Of a DNA stretch of 64,000 nucleotides, positions 36,591 to 45,895 are shown piece by piece. This DNA is from CAYMUR01 sp964393615 (lineage in GTDB: Bacteria > Planctomycetota > Planctomycetia > Pirellulales > Pirellulaceae). How positions within the stretch are numbered: position 1 is the first letter of the stretch; every line of letters starts with the position of its first letter. The DNA is taken from assembly GCA_964393615.1 (NCBI GenBank), contig CAYMUR010000005.1:44090-108089 (forward strand). Reading direction: 5' to 3'. The position numbers and the translations under genes were made by a program. The notes below the pieces were generated by a model that was not told where the DNA came from, searched no databases, and saw only the letters and a list, made by a program, of their open reading frames with translations.

Positions 36591-37931
36591 CTAGGACTCG
36601 ACAACCTGGCGGGTCAAATTACATAGCTTTTGGACCGCTTGAAGCGAACTTGCTTCTGCGATGATACGGACGATTGGTTCTGTGTTACTGGCCCGAACTA
36701 GCAGCCATTGGTCTGGCCAATCGAGTCGCAGTCCGTCGAGACGGCTTGAATCTGCCACGCAGAACACTAGTTCAAGTTTGTCGAATAATGTCTGGATTTG
36801 GCGCGGGTCGATCGCAAGTGTTGCCTTTTGAATAAAATATTTTGGCAGATTCTTTACCAGGTCACTGACTGATTGGTTCTGTTCAGCCATGGCGTCTAGG
36901 ATCAGTGCCATGCCGACAAAACTATCTCGTACATAACCAACGCGCGGATCGATTGGCCCTCCATTTCCTTCGCCACCAAAGACTGCCTGCCGGGCTACCA
37001 TTTCGTCACAGACATGTGCCTCACCGACTTTGCTGCGATAACACATGACACCGTGGCGTTGGGCAATGTCCTGAGACATGCGACTGGTTGAACAATTTGT
37101 TACGATTGGACCTCTGTTCTGGCGCAATACGTGGTCTACGCAGAGAGCCAGCGTGTATTCTTCTCCGATATATTGACCATTTTCGTCGACCACGGCCAAA
37201 CGATCTGCGTCGGGATCCTGGCAAAACCCAACTACAGCATCGCAATCGGAGACTTGACGACAGATTCCCTGGAGATTTGTTGCTGTCGGTTCGGGGAGGT
37301 GTTCAAACTGACCATCTGCTATTTTTCCCTTGGCGGTAACATCACAACCTAGTTCTTGTAGTAGTGAAACGCCGAGGGAGCTGCCAGCTCCATGGTTCGA
37401 GTCAAGCAATACCTTAAAGCGTGCTTGGCGGATACGTTCACTATTAACTGTGGCTAAAACGAGATCACGATGCGTGTCATTCATAGTGATGCTTTTGGGA
37501 TCCGATGTGGAAGACAAGTGGTTTAGCGGGAGGTTGTCCAATTGATCGAATCGTTGTTTTACCAGCTGGCCTTGTGCTGCTGAGATAACGCGACCGTTGG
37601 CGCCGAACAGTTTCATGCCGTTGTATTCTGCAGGATTATGACTGGCAGAAATCTGGATTGCCCCAGCACATTTTAGATGTCGCACGAGAACTCCAGTGGT
37701 TGGCGTGGCGGCGACGGCGCCGTCAAAAATATTCCGGTTGTTCTTGCAAAGTGCACCACAAATTGCATCGGATAACTGCGGGCCGCTTGCTCGGCCGTCC
37801 CGGGTAACAAGAATGGGACCTGCAGGCAATGACTCTGCAAAAGCGGTTGCGTAACATGCTGCGACTTGTTCGGTCAGGGTTTCACCTACGATTCCGCGCA
37901 GACCAGAAACACTTACAATCAACTCTGACAC
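36591..37931 (-). CDS. Phosphohexomutase of the GlmM/phosphomannomutase group
   Basis: 446 residues from a GTG at 37931 with GAGAGGAG seven bases upstream; a longer frame to 37994 lacks such a site. Alpha-D-phosphohexomutase signatures: active serine Ser97 in ISASHNP, metal loop DPDADRLAV, sugar-binding GGEGNGG and the phosphate-binding end RASNTEPIVRI. GlmM enzymes make glucosamine-1-phosphate for peptidoglycan; PMM/PGM relatives act on mannose or glucose phosphates. GEGNGG, where many others have GEESGH-type motifs, favours GlmM-like specificity. Divergent from a second phosphohexomutase. Confidence 0.9.
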   Translation of the reverse strand: MSELIVSVSGLRGIVGETLTEQVAACYATAFAESLPAGPILVTRDGRASGPQLSDAICGALCKNNRNIFDGAVAATPTTGVLVRHLKCAGAIQISASHNPAEYNGMKLFGANGRVISAAQGQLVKQRFDQLDNLPLNHLSSTSDPKSITMNDTHRDLVLATVNSERIRQARFKVLLDSNHGAGSSLGVSLLQELGCDVTAKGKIADGQFEHLPEPTATNLQGICRQVSDCDAVVGFCQDPDADRLAVVDENGQYIGEEYTLALCVDHVLRQNRGPIVTNCSTSRMSQDIAQRHGVMCYRSKVGEAHVCDEMVARQAVFGGEGNGGPIDPRVGYVRDSFVGMALILDAMAEQNQSVSDLVKNLPKYFIQKATLAIDPRQIQTLFDKLELVFCVADSSRLDGLRLDWPDQWLLVRASNTEPIVRIIAEASSLQAVQKLCNLTRQVVES

Positions 37932-38482
37932 TTGTTTACTCCTCTCAACAGCTGTTTCTTTGTTGAGGACTTGTCTCGAACCGTTTTGGCGCAAGTCCTG
38001 TATTGATAGACGTTTTTAGCTTGATTGGGGAATTCCATCATGGATGGATGAAGCATAATATGCAAGCGCTATTGTGTTCACCGTGACAAACGGCATGATA
38101 ACTCGAACAGGAAACAATTCAGGGGAGAATCATCCCTGTCGACAACGGCTGATATTTTCAGCTAGGTTATGCATGCTGAATCCATTTGGCCAGGAAATTT
38201 GGAAACCTTGGAAAGTCTGAATTTATTTTGTTCGGATAACTTACATTTGATTTTTATGAAATCAAATCAAAACGATACGAGCGTTTTCGTCTTTCGCAGG
38301 GGACAGCAAGAATTAGCAAAAATAATTTCCTGTGATGGAATGTGTCAAAGCGTGTGACAGCATGGCCCACGTTACTAAAAGCAGATGTAATTTGAAGAAG
38401 TAAAGTTTACACGGCGATATCCATTAGCTGCCATCAACATTTCATCGTGGTAGCGGTTTTTGGGGATTTGTTGGAGGTTGAT
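37932..38482. other. Divergent intergenic region between two mutase genes
   Basis: About 550 bases, AT-rich in the middle. It must hold promoters for both directions. No gene supported; short ORFs (for example 38169-38357) have no domain. I could not fix a promoter with confidence. Confidence 0.4.
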
Positions 38483-40321
38483 TTGAAAACGATGCCCTCT
38501 ATTTCCACATCCAATGACGTTTCCACAGCGATAAAAGCAGTGGATCAGGCTGTACTACAAGGTCACCTGCAAACTAGCGCCGGAAAGAATATTACCAAAT
38601 GGCTTCGTGAGGCGGCTTACATTAAGTACCAGGCAATTGTGCTGTTACATATTGAAGAACAACGTTGGTCACAATTGAATGATGTGTTTTGGACGACGAT
38701 ACCGTTTGGCACGGGCGGCCGCCGAGGACGCATGTACCCGATTGGTACGAACGCGATCAACGATCGTACGATCGGTGAAAGTGCTGCTGGATTAGCAAAA
38801 TATGTGCTGCAAACACAAAGTGATTTGGCGCAAAGATCGTGTGCCATTGCTTATGATACCCGACACCAATCACGTCATTTTGCTGAATTGTGTGCTCGGA
38901 TCATGGTTGCCGCAGGATTTCAGGTTTATTTCCTTGACGATTATCGGAGCACCCCTGAGCTTTCTTTTCTGGTGCGACATAAAAGATGTTCGTGTGGCAT
39001 CATGGTGACTGCCAGCCATAATCCCCCCAGTGACAACGCTGTCAAAGTCTATTGGTCGACGGGCGGGCAAGTGTTACCGCCTCATGATGTGGGAATTATC
39101 GAACAGGTGATGGAGCATGTTGCGGAGATCGACACAGGAGATACATTTGCGACTGCAGTCAAATCAGGTCGTATTGACATTTGTACTGCCGAAATCGATC
39201 GCGCCTATATTGACGCTGTATTGCAACAGCGGTTTGACAGTACCCGCAACCTTAAGATTTTATATTCGCCGTTACATGGAGTAGGGGCATCCGCCGTAAT
39301 GCCAGTGTTAGAGGCAGATGGCTTTGGTGATGTGGAGGTGTTTGCGGACCATGCCGAACCGAGTGGTGATTTTCCTAATGTACCAGACCACGTCTCCAAT
39401 CCAGAAAACATCGCAGTATTTACTTCGATCGTTGAACACGCGAAAAAGTCTGGAGCAGAGTTGGTACTCGCTTCGGACCCCGACTGTGATCGACTAGGTT
39501 GTGCTGCGCCGCTTAGCTGGGAGCCAGATGCTGCCTGGCAGACACTTAGCGGAAATCAAATCGGCGTACTGTTGACAGAGTATATTCTGGAACAGCGCCG
39601 CTCGACGCTGAGCGAAAAGGATTATCTAGTAAAAACATTGGTCACCACCGAGATGGTACGGAGGATTGGTGACTCCCATGGTGTCGATACACATGGAAAC
39701 CTGTTAGTCGGATTTAAATGGATTGGTGGTGAGATGGACAAATCCGGTCCAGAGCGATTCCTGTTTGGTACTGAGGAATCACACGGTTATCTTGCTGGCC
39801 AACATGCACGTGACAAGGATGGTGTGGTAGCAGCGATGTTATTGGCCGAAGCCGCTGCACACTGGAAATCTTTTGGGCAAACGCTGCACGAAAAACTTGA
39901 TGCGCTTTATTGGCAGCATGGATTTCATGGGGAGCGTTTGGTGACAATTAAGATGGAAGGAGCTGCCGGAATGGCCACCATGCAGGAACTGATGCGCCGA
40001 TTTCGTGAAGAGGGACCAGCAGAAATGGCCGGTATGAAGGTTGTCACGACACGTGATTACCTGAATGCTACGAAAGGCAGCCCGGGTAGTATTTCTGTTT
40101 CTTTTGATGCGCCACAAGGTGACATGGTCATCATCGATTTAGCCGAAAAGGGAAATTATGTAGCCGCACGTCCCTCCGGTACAGAGCCAAAGATCAAGTT
40201 TTATTTATTTACTTTTGTTCCCGCAGAGCAAATCGCGAACTTGGAAAAGACAAAGCTGGAAATGGCACAGAAATTGGACGAAATGCACAACAGTTTAAAG
40301 GATTTTTGTGGCGTTCAATAG
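38483..40321 (+). CDS. Phosphoglucomutase/phosphomannomutase, PgcA-like
   Basis: About 612 residues. Conserved features: TTIPFGTGGRRG near the N-terminus, the active serine in VTASHNPPSDN, metal loop SDPDCDRLG, FGTEESHGYL and the C-terminal RPSGTEPKIKFY. The length and GTGGRRG start fit the PgcA/PGM2-type mutases that interconvert glucose-1- and glucose-6-phosphate (or ribose/mannose phosphates). GGAGG lies five bases before a TTG at 38483; the next ATG is 38492, so the first residues are uncertain. Divergent from the GlmM-like gene. Confidence 0.92.
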   Translation: MKTMPSISTSNDVSTAIKAVDQAVLQGHLQTSAGKNITKWLREAAYIKYQAIVLLHIEEQRWSQLNDVFWTTIPFGTGGRRGRMYPIGTNAINDRTIGESAAGLAKYVLQTQSDLAQRSCAIAYDTRHQSRHFAELCARIMVAAGFQVYFLDDYRSTPELSFLVRHKRCSCGIMVTASHNPPSDNAVKVYWSTGGQVLPPHDVGIIEQVMEHVAEIDTGDTFATAVKSGRIDICTAEIDRAYIDAVLQQRFDSTRNLKILYSPLHGVGASAVMPVLEADGFGDVEVFADHAEPSGDFPNVPDHVSNPENIAVFTSIVEHAKKSGAELVLASDPDCDRLGCAAPLSWEPDAAWQTLSGNQIGVLLTEYILEQRRSTLSEKDYLVKTLVTTEMVRRIGDSHGVDTHGNLLVGFKWIGGEMDKSGPERFLFGTEESHGYLAGQHARDKDGVVAAMLLAEAAAHWKSFGQTLHEKLDALYWQHGFHGERLVTIKMEGAAGMATMQELMRRFREEGPAEMAGMKVVTTRDYLNATKGSPGSISVSFDAPQGDMVIIDLAEKGNYVAARPSGTEPKIKFYLFTFVPAEQIANLEKTKLEMAQKLDEMHNSLKDFCGVQ

Positions 40322-40427
40322 CTTAGAATATGAGAGACCGAAAAGGTCGATGCATTTAACGCCCTGCGTATTTATAATGGTATAGAGTTGTGGATTGTGT
40401 TCCGCGGGTGGACTTGCTTGGCCCCAT

Positions 40428-40437
40428 NNNNNNNNNN
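40428..40437. other. Assembly gap of ten Ns
   Basis: A run of exactly ten N bases between the phosphohexomutase and uvrC, the usual placeholder of a scaffold join of unknown true size. Sequence may be missing here, including the uvrC promoter. Confidence 0.99.
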
Positions 40438-40477
40438 CTTTTCTCACAAAATACTAAATGAAGATGGTGTTTATCCT

Positions 40478-41866
40478 ATGAGTCAACTTGTAACTTCTGA
40501 ATCAGGTGGTCCACGCGAAGACGCGGAGGAGCCCATTGACACATCTGTGCACGCCAGTGGATTTGCTCACGCCGCAGCAAAGGTGCGTGAGTTTCCAACA
40601 TCGCCAGGAGTCTATTTGTTTAAGGACTCTGCCGGACGTGTGATCTATGTTGGTAAGGCGACCAATTTACGGGCACGTGCCGGTAGCTATTTTCAAAAAT
40701 CTGCCGAAGCGGAAATTCGTACAGCCGGATGGGTGAATGAGATCTGTGAAGCAGACTTTCTTTCCTGTGACAGCGAAGTAGACGCCTTGTTGGCCGAATC
40801 TCGGCTCATCAAGGATATCCAGCCGAAATACAACGAAAAATTGAAAGACGACAAAAGCTTTCCGTACCTGATGATTACTACGAGAGAAGATTACCCGCGT
40901 GTAGAGGTGACCAGGGAACCGCCAGATCGTGGTGTCAAGCTGTTCGGTCCTTTTGCCCAAGCGGGGGCTCTACGTGGTGCTGTCCAGGTTTTACAAAGGA
41001 TCTTCAAGTTCCGTACTTGTTCGCTTGATATTGCTGCTGATGATGAACGATGGCAATGGTTTAGGCCTTGTCTATTGGCGAGTATTGACCAGTGCACTGC
41101 TCCGTGTAACCTGCGAATATCCAAGGAACAGTATCGTCGTGATATCAAACGGCTACAGATGTTTCTTGAAGGTAAAAAGGAATCGTTGTTGAATCAGTTA
41201 CGCCAGGAGATGAAGCAGGCTGCCACAGATCTCGAATTTGAACAAGCTGCTCGCGTTCGTGATGAGATCCACTTACTGGAAACACTTGATCAACGAGGGG
41301 AACTTGATACGCATGTACAACCAGAAGTGTTTTACATTGATCCCAAAAAAGGACTGAACGGACTGCGGAAAGTTCTGAAAATGAGTTATACGCCGCGGAC
41401 GATTGAAGGAATCGATATTGCCCATTTGGGTGGTGATGAAACTGTGGCGAGTCTTGTACAGTTCATTGACGGCCTGCCATTCAAGCCCGGTTATCGGCGT
41501 TATCAAATCCGTGGGGTACGTGGCATCGACGATTTTCGCAGCATTCATGAAGCGGTTGCTAGACGTTTTCAGAGATTACAGGATCAGTCAGAAGTGTTCC
41601 CCGATATTTTGCTGATTGATGGCGGTAAAGGTCAGTTGAGTGCCGCGATGGCTGCTTTTCGCGAGTTGAAAATTGATCCGCCAGTGGTCGTTTCGCTGGC
41701 AAAACGTGATGAAGAGTTGTTTCTTCCCGACCAAGCCGAGCCACTTCGTCTGAGCCGACATGCTTATGCGCTTCGTTTGTTACAATATGTTCGTGACGAA
41801 TCACATCGGTTTGCCCAGCATTATCACCACATTCTACGCCGAAAATCCACATTCGGTGAGAATTGA
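40478..41866 (+). CDS. uvrC: UvrC-type excinuclease subunit lacking the C-terminal HhH domain
   Basis: 462 residues from the ATG at 40478, just after the gap. In order: GIY-YIG nuclease (SPGVYLFKDSAGRVIYVGKA, residues about 40-115), a cysteine pattern near 190-220 (CSLDIA, RPCLLASIDQCTAPCN), a UVR motif (EMKQAATDLEFEQAARVRDE) and the RNase H-like C-terminal nuclease (GIDIAHLGGDETVAS, IDGGKGQLSAA). It ends at YVRDESHRFAQHYHHILRR, where typical UvrC (about 600 residues) continues into a helix-hairpin-helix domain. Both incision nucleases are present; DNA binding may differ. Confidence 0.9.
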   Translation: MSQLVTSESGGPREDAEEPIDTSVHASGFAHAAAKVREFPTSPGVYLFKDSAGRVIYVGKATNLRARAGSYFQKSAEAEIRTAGWVNEICEADFLSCDSEVDALLAESRLIKDIQPKYNEKLKDDKSFPYLMITTREDYPRVEVTREPPDRGVKLFGPFAQAGALRGAVQVLQRIFKFRTCSLDIAADDERWQWFRPCLLASIDQCTAPCNLRISKEQYRRDIKRLQMFLEGKKESLLNQLRQEMKQAATDLEFEQAARVRDEIHLLETLDQRGELDTHVQPEVFYIDPKKGLNGLRKVLKMSYTPRTIEGIDIAHLGGDETVASLVQFIDGLPFKPGYRRYQIRGVRGIDDFRSIHEAVARRFQRLQDQSEVFPDILLIDGGKGQLSAAMAAFRELKIDPPVVVSLAKRDEELFLPDQAEPLRLSRHAYALRLLQYVRDESHRFAQHYHHILRRKSTFGEN

Positions 41867-41886
41867 TGGAGCCTGAGTTTCCTTAT

Positions 41887-42006
41887 CCCGCTGGCGGGGC
41901 GTTTGCGCCACGTGAATGCATGTCGTGGTGTTTTCTGTGGGACGCTGCCATTCGTTTTCAGCGAAGGGGGCCGACTCACGGTTCGTAGAAAAAGAAACCT
42001 TTTTCT
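41887..42006. other. Inverted repeats after uvrC
   Basis: CCCGC-tg-GCGGG at 41887-41898 and AGAAAAAG-aaac-CTTTTTCT at 41987-42006 are perfect small inverted repeats in the uvrC-mraZ gap. The second is followed by a pyrimidine-rich run; either may end the uvrC transcript, but neither is a classic GC-stem plus T-tract terminator. Confidence 0.35.
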
Positions 42007-42042
42007 TTTCTGAAAACCTTTCTCTTTTTTCGCTCCGAGGCC

Positions 42043-42070
42043 TTGTCATTCGTTTTTTTCATGCTAGAAT
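42043..42070 (+). promoter_or_regulatory. Strong sigma-70-type promoter of mraZ
   Basis: TTGTCA (42043-42048), a 16-base spacer, and an extended -10 TG-C-TAGAAT (42062-42070). The predicted start is near 42077, giving a leader of about 130 bases. One TGGGA at 42122 resembles a single MraZ half-site, but the three spaced repeats known in E. coli are not seen. Confidence 0.7.
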
Positions 42071-42207
42071 CACGAAAAAGCGGGGAAAAGGCCCGAGAAA
42101 TCGTGATAGAGAATAAAAAAGTGGGAATATTGCCCGAAATGATAAATCGGCTATTTGTGGCCAGGACGGATTCGATAGCAGTTACGGCGGACATGGTTTG
42201 ATGAACG

Positions 42208-42744
42208 ATGGCAGGCAACGAAGGTTTCGAGTTCACCTCAGGGGAATTTCCTCGGACCTTGGACGAACGGTTTCGGGTACAGATTCCTCAGGAATTGCTG
42301 ACTGTGTTGGACAAGCCGCTGGCTGTTTTTGGGGAAGTCGAACAGGAACAGGTGGCGGCCTCGAAGGTCGAATGCACATTGGCCAAGGAGCGTCTGGGGT
42401 GTCTCAGTTTGTGGCACCGTCAGGCGTGGCACAAGAAATTGAACGAGGACCTGAAGGTCATTGGCGGAAAAGCGAGTTCTCGGCGTCTCGAATCGCGTTT
42501 CGAGCAAATGCAGTTGTTAGGGCGTCTATTGTCGACAAGAGCGGAGGATGTCGAGTTGGCGACAGGCGTGCGATTATTGATCCCCAGGCGTTTTCGAGAC
42601 TTTTTAGGAGTCGAGCCCAATTCTACCGTGATGGTGGTTGCCGCCGCCTACAGTGTCGAACTTTGGAACCCTGTTACCTGGAACGAGTACCTCAGTGCAA
42701 CGATTCCGGATTTTCACCAATTATTGGACGATCTGGCCCGCTAA
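42208..42744 (+). CDS. mraZ: MraZ-family transcriptional regulator, away from the dcw cluster
   Basis: 178 residues, slightly longer than usual (about 150). Two SpoVT/AbrB-type half-domains are seen: DERFRVQIPQELL near residue 20 and the RRFRDFLGVEPNSTVMVVAA block near 130, followed by VELWNPVTWNEYL, the typical MraZ ending. MraZ normally heads the mraZ-mraW-ftsL-ftsI division/cell-wall cluster and represses it. Here no mraW, fts or mur gene is next to it: uvrC lies upstream and serS is convergent. Planctomycetes lack FtsZ, so its regulon here is an open question. Confidence 0.9.
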   Translation: MAGNEGFEFTSGEFPRTLDERFRVQIPQELLTVLDKPLAVFGEVEQEQVAASKVECTLAKERLGCLSLWHRQAWHKKLNEDLKVIGGKASSRRLESRFEQMQLLGRLLSTRAEDVELATGVRLLIPRRFRDFLGVEPNSTVMVVAAAYSVELWNPVTWNEYLSATIPDFHQLLDDLAR

Positions 42745-43226
42745 AAATTGCCAGACAATTTGCGTCTTGCTTCGATGACAATATTCTATTTTCAACTCTA
42801 AATCAAGCTGTACCAAAGCTAACAAGCCATACCACAAACTAAAACGTCCTGGCCCGGTCGGCCAAGCCATCCCCCCTGAAACCACCCCTGTCCGTGTCAC
42901 CCGCTGGGGAAGTAAGTCACCATGGATTGGGAATTCACGGCATGGATGCCGTTTAACCGCCGGGCGGGACGTTTATTTTTAGCTTGGTGCCAGGTCATTT
43001 TTAGAAGAAAAAAATAGAGGTAATGTTACCATTGTTGTTACCATTGTTGTTACCATTCGAAGTTTTTCATTCACTTCGAGTGGGTGGGCAGGTAACACGG
43101 CTTGGCAGATACCTTCCGTGGCAAGTGTCAGGCAAAGTTGGAATCTGCCAGGTGGTCGAGAAGGGACGGCAAATCTTGATTGATAAGATTAGGACAGAGG
43201 GGCAAACGCCGCGTGAAGGAGACCGC
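42745..43226. other. Convergent intergenic region between mraZ and serS
   Basis: About 480 bases with no supported gene. It contains TGGCC-n5-GGCCA (42851-42865), ACGGCAT-gg-ATGCCGT followed by TTT (42937-42954), a possible weak mraZ terminator, and the 12-base tandem repeat at 43025. Confidence 0.45.
43025..43057. repeat. Short tandem repeat, unit GTTACCATTGTT
   Basis: Nearly three perfect copies of a 12-base unit in the mraZ-serS gap. In one frame it reads as alternating leucine and proline codons, producing a spurious ORF. It may be a slippage-prone microsatellite. Confidence 0.9.
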
Positions 43227-44513
43227 TCAAGTGGCTAAGGTAATCCGATCCTTTCCCATGTAGGATTGCAGATTTTCCGGGACGATTACACTATGATCGG
43301 CCTGTTGATAGTTTTCCAAAACTGCAATCATCGCTCGGCCCAATGCGATCGCAGTACCGTTGAGAGTGTGTAAGAACCGGGTACCCTTCTCTCCTTTTTC
43401 CTTATAGCGAATATTCAGCCGCCGGGCCTGATAGTCTGTGCAGTTCGACGTGCTGGTGACTTCGGCATAGGCTCCGGTGTCGCCCCTACCCGGCATCCAC
43501 GCTTCCAAATCGAATTTACGGTAGGCTGGGCCGCCTAGATCACCAGTGGCGGTGTCAACGACGCGATATGGTATTCCTAATCCGTCAAATAGACGGCATT
43601 CCAGTTCGCAGAAATAGTCCAGCATGGCTTCACTTTGATCAGGGGCAGTGAATGCGAACATTTCTATTTTGGTAAACTGATGCACGCGAAAAAGTCCACG
43701 CGTTGCTCTGCCATGTGCGCCGGCTTCGGTTCGGTAGCAATGACTGACTCCACAAATTTTGATGGGAAGTTGTGCCGCGTCAAGTGTTTCTCCGGCATGT
43801 AACCCCCCCAGTGTTATTTCGGCAGTTGCGATTAAGCTGAGGTCCGTCTGTTCAATGCTATAAATCTGGGTTTCCTGTCCTCTGGGGATAAAACCGATTC
43901 CTTCCAGGATTTCGTTGCGTGCCAGATCGGGGGTTGTCATAGGAATGAAATTTTCCTGAATCAGTAAATCGAGTGCATATCGCTGAAGTGCCATCTCCAG
44001 TAGCACCGCGTCATTCTTGAGAAAATAAAAGCCATGGCCTGTGGTCTTAGCACCACCTTCGAAATTGAACAAATCCAGTTTTTCGCCCAGTTCTACATGG
44101 TCCAGTGGTGCAAACTCAAAATTGTGTGGTGAGTGTGCGCCTTGGCGTAACTCCAGATTTGCCTTGTCATCTGTGCCGACAGGGGCTGACGGATGTGAAA
44201 GGTTGGGGATCAATTGCTGAATGCCGAGAGCTTGTTCTTCTAACTCATCGCAAGCACCCTGAGATGTGTCTTTTTGGTTGCGTAACAGGCGCCCAGTTGC
44301 AATGATTTCTTGCCGTTGTTCGTCGTTGGCGGCTTGTCGGATCAGTTTGTTGTTGGCATTTGCTTGCTTGTTGAACTCTTGCACTTCGTTCAGCTTGATA
44401 CGTCGTTTGCTTTCTATGGCAACTAGTTGATCGACGTCAACATTGACACCTCGTCGTAGACAGTTTTTTTTGACGAGTTCAGCATTATCGACAATAAATT
44501 TTCGGTCCAACAT
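43227..44513 (-). CDS. serS: Seryl-tRNA synthetase
   Basis: 428 residues, standard length. The N-terminal coiled-coil arm (LVAIESKRRIKLNEVQEFNK) is followed by the class II core: motif 2 in SHCYRTEAGAHGRATRGLFR, the serine-site TAEITLGGLHAGETL and motif 3 in GRAMIAVLENYQQADHSVIV. It charges tRNA-Ser in the cytosol. Its ATG shares one base with the stop codon of the upstream M20 peptidase gene (TGATG), so the two are co-transcribed and coupled, an uncommon pairing. Confidence 0.98.
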   Translation of the reverse strand: MLDRKFIVDNAELVKKNCLRRGVNVDVDQLVAIESKRRIKLNEVQEFNKQANANNKLIRQAANDEQRQEIIATGRLLRNQKDTSQGACDELEEQALGIQQLIPNLSHPSAPVGTDDKANLELRQGAHSPHNFEFAPLDHVELGEKLDLFNFEGGAKTTGHGFYFLKNDAVLLEMALQRYALDLLIQENFIPMTTPDLARNEILEGIGFIPRGQETQIYSIEQTDLSLIATAEITLGGLHAGETLDAAQLPIKICGVSHCYRTEAGAHGRATRGLFRVHQFTKIEMFAFTAPDQSEAMLDYFCELECRLFDGLGIPYRVVDTATGDLGGPAYRKFDLEAWMPGRGDTGAYAEVTSTSNCTDYQARRLNIRYKEKGEKGTRFLHTLNGTAIALGRAMIAVLENYQQADHSVIVPENLQSYMGKDRITLAT

Positions 44514-45895
44514 CAGGCTAATACTTTCCTGTTAATCTTACTTAGTTCCTGCCACAAATAGGCACTGGCTTTGATGCCACGATGATAATCGGCCAACGAG
44601 AATTTCTCATTCGGGCTATGGGTATTGTCATCATCTAGTCCCCATCCTAGTAGTAGTGTATCTACTCCTAGCACGTCACGAAATGCGTTGACAATTGGGA
44701 TGGAACCACCTTCACGGATGAAAACCGGTGGTCGGCCAAAACCGGTTTCTACCGCGTTGGCGGCCGCTTGCACATAGGGGCTGTCCAGCGGCACGACGAT
44801 ACCCGGTGCCGAATGGAAATCAATTAATTCCATCTGAATCCCGTTGGGGCATAATTCTTCAAGCATACTACGTAGGTTCGTTGCAATTGTTTGAGGGTTT
44901 TGATCTGGCACAAGCCTGAAACTGAATTTAGCTCCCGCCTCTGCGGGGATGACCGTCTTGCTTCCTTCACCCTGATAGCCACTCCAGAGCCCGTTGATGT
45001 CAAAGGTGGGCCTTGCCCAGCGACGCTCCAATGTTGAAAAACCACTTTCGCCCCCCAGTCCATCGACGCCCAGCTGTTCCATAAAAGCTGGCTCATTAAA
45101 CGGTAGACTGGAGAATTGTTCGCGTTCTTGGTCTGTAATCGGTTTGACATCATCATAAAACCCAGGTACTTGGTTTTTGCCGTTTTCGTTTAGGATTGCC
45201 GACAGCAATGTTGCCAACACATTGGCCGGATTGTGTACGCAACCTCCGAATGTGCCTGAATGTAAATCTTGCTTAGGTCCGGTGAGACGCAATTCGTAGT
45301 AGTTGATGCCACGCAGGCCATAAGTCACTGCCGGTTGCCCCCTAGCGAATTGACAAGTGTCACTGACCACGGCGATATCACATGATAGGCGTTCTTTCTG
45401 GTCGTTCAGGAATTGTTCGAGATGTTCACTACCTACTTCTTCTTCACCCTCGATCAAGTATTTAATGCGTAGCGGCAATGCGCCTGCGGTTTTCATCCAG
45501 GCATAGGCACTGTAAAGGTGTGTCAGCATTTGTCCTTTATCATCAGTCGCACCCCGGGCATAGACGTTGCCGTCTCGGATAGATGGTTCAAAGGGCGGTG
45601 TTATCCATTGGTCTAATGGATCGGGCGGCTGAACATCGTAGTGTCCGTAGACCAGTACTGTAGGAGCACCGTCGACAGCAGGAGTTTCGGCATACACGAT
45701 TGGGTGTCCTTCAGTCTCGATAATCTCGGTTTCTAACCCCAGAACACGAAACTGTTCGTCCATCCATTTGGCGGCACGACGTACATCGGTGTGAAATTGG
45801 CTGGCCGCACTGACGCTTGGTATCCGTAGGAGTTCACACAACTTGCTTTCGAAAAATTCACGGGATTCACGCAGGAAATTATCTAAATCGATCAT
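44513..45895 (-). CDS. M20-family dipeptidase
   Basis: 460 residues from the ATG at 45895, which has AGG eight bases upstream; a GTG at 45904 would add three residues. Di-zinc M20 features: VLVYGHYDVQPPDPLDQW, ARGATDDKGQ, the catalytic glutamates in LIEGEEEVGSEHL, and a final GWGLDDDNTHSPNEKF. It resembles CNDP-like dipeptidases of cytosolic peptide turnover. There is no signal peptide. It is the first gene of a two-gene unit with serS. Confidence 0.92.
   Translation of the reverse strand: MIDLDNFLRESREFFESKLCELLRIPSVSAASQFHTDVRRAAKWMDEQFRVLGLETEIIETEGHPIVYAETPAVDGAPTVLVYGHYDVQPPDPLDQWITPPFEPSIRDGNVYARGATDDKGQMLTHLYSAYAWMKTAGALPLRIKYLIEGEEEVGSEHLEQFLNDQKERLSCDIAVVSDTCQFARGQPAVTYGLRGINYYELRLTGPKQDLHSGTFGGCVHNPANVLATLLSAILNENGKNQVPGFYDDVKPITDQEREQFSSLPFNEPAFMEQLGVDGLGGESGFSTLERRWARPTFDINGLWSGYQGEGSKTVIPAEAGAKFSFRLVPDQNPQTIATNLRSMLEELCPNGIQMELIDFHSAPGIVVPLDSPYVQAAANAVETGFGRPPVFIREGGSIPIVNAFRDVLGVDTLLLGWGLDDDNTHSPNEKFSLADYHRGIKASAYLWQELSKINRKVLA

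Noticed and set aside
42198..42842. 214-codon ORF overlapping mraZ in another frame
   Set aside because: It is longer than mraZ but Arg/Gly/Cys-rich with no domain, whereas the mraZ frame has clear family motifs and a ribosome context.
43023..43238. ORF starting MLPLLLPLLLPFE
   Set aside because: The leucine-proline start is produced by the 12-base tandem repeat; the rest has no domain and runs into serS.
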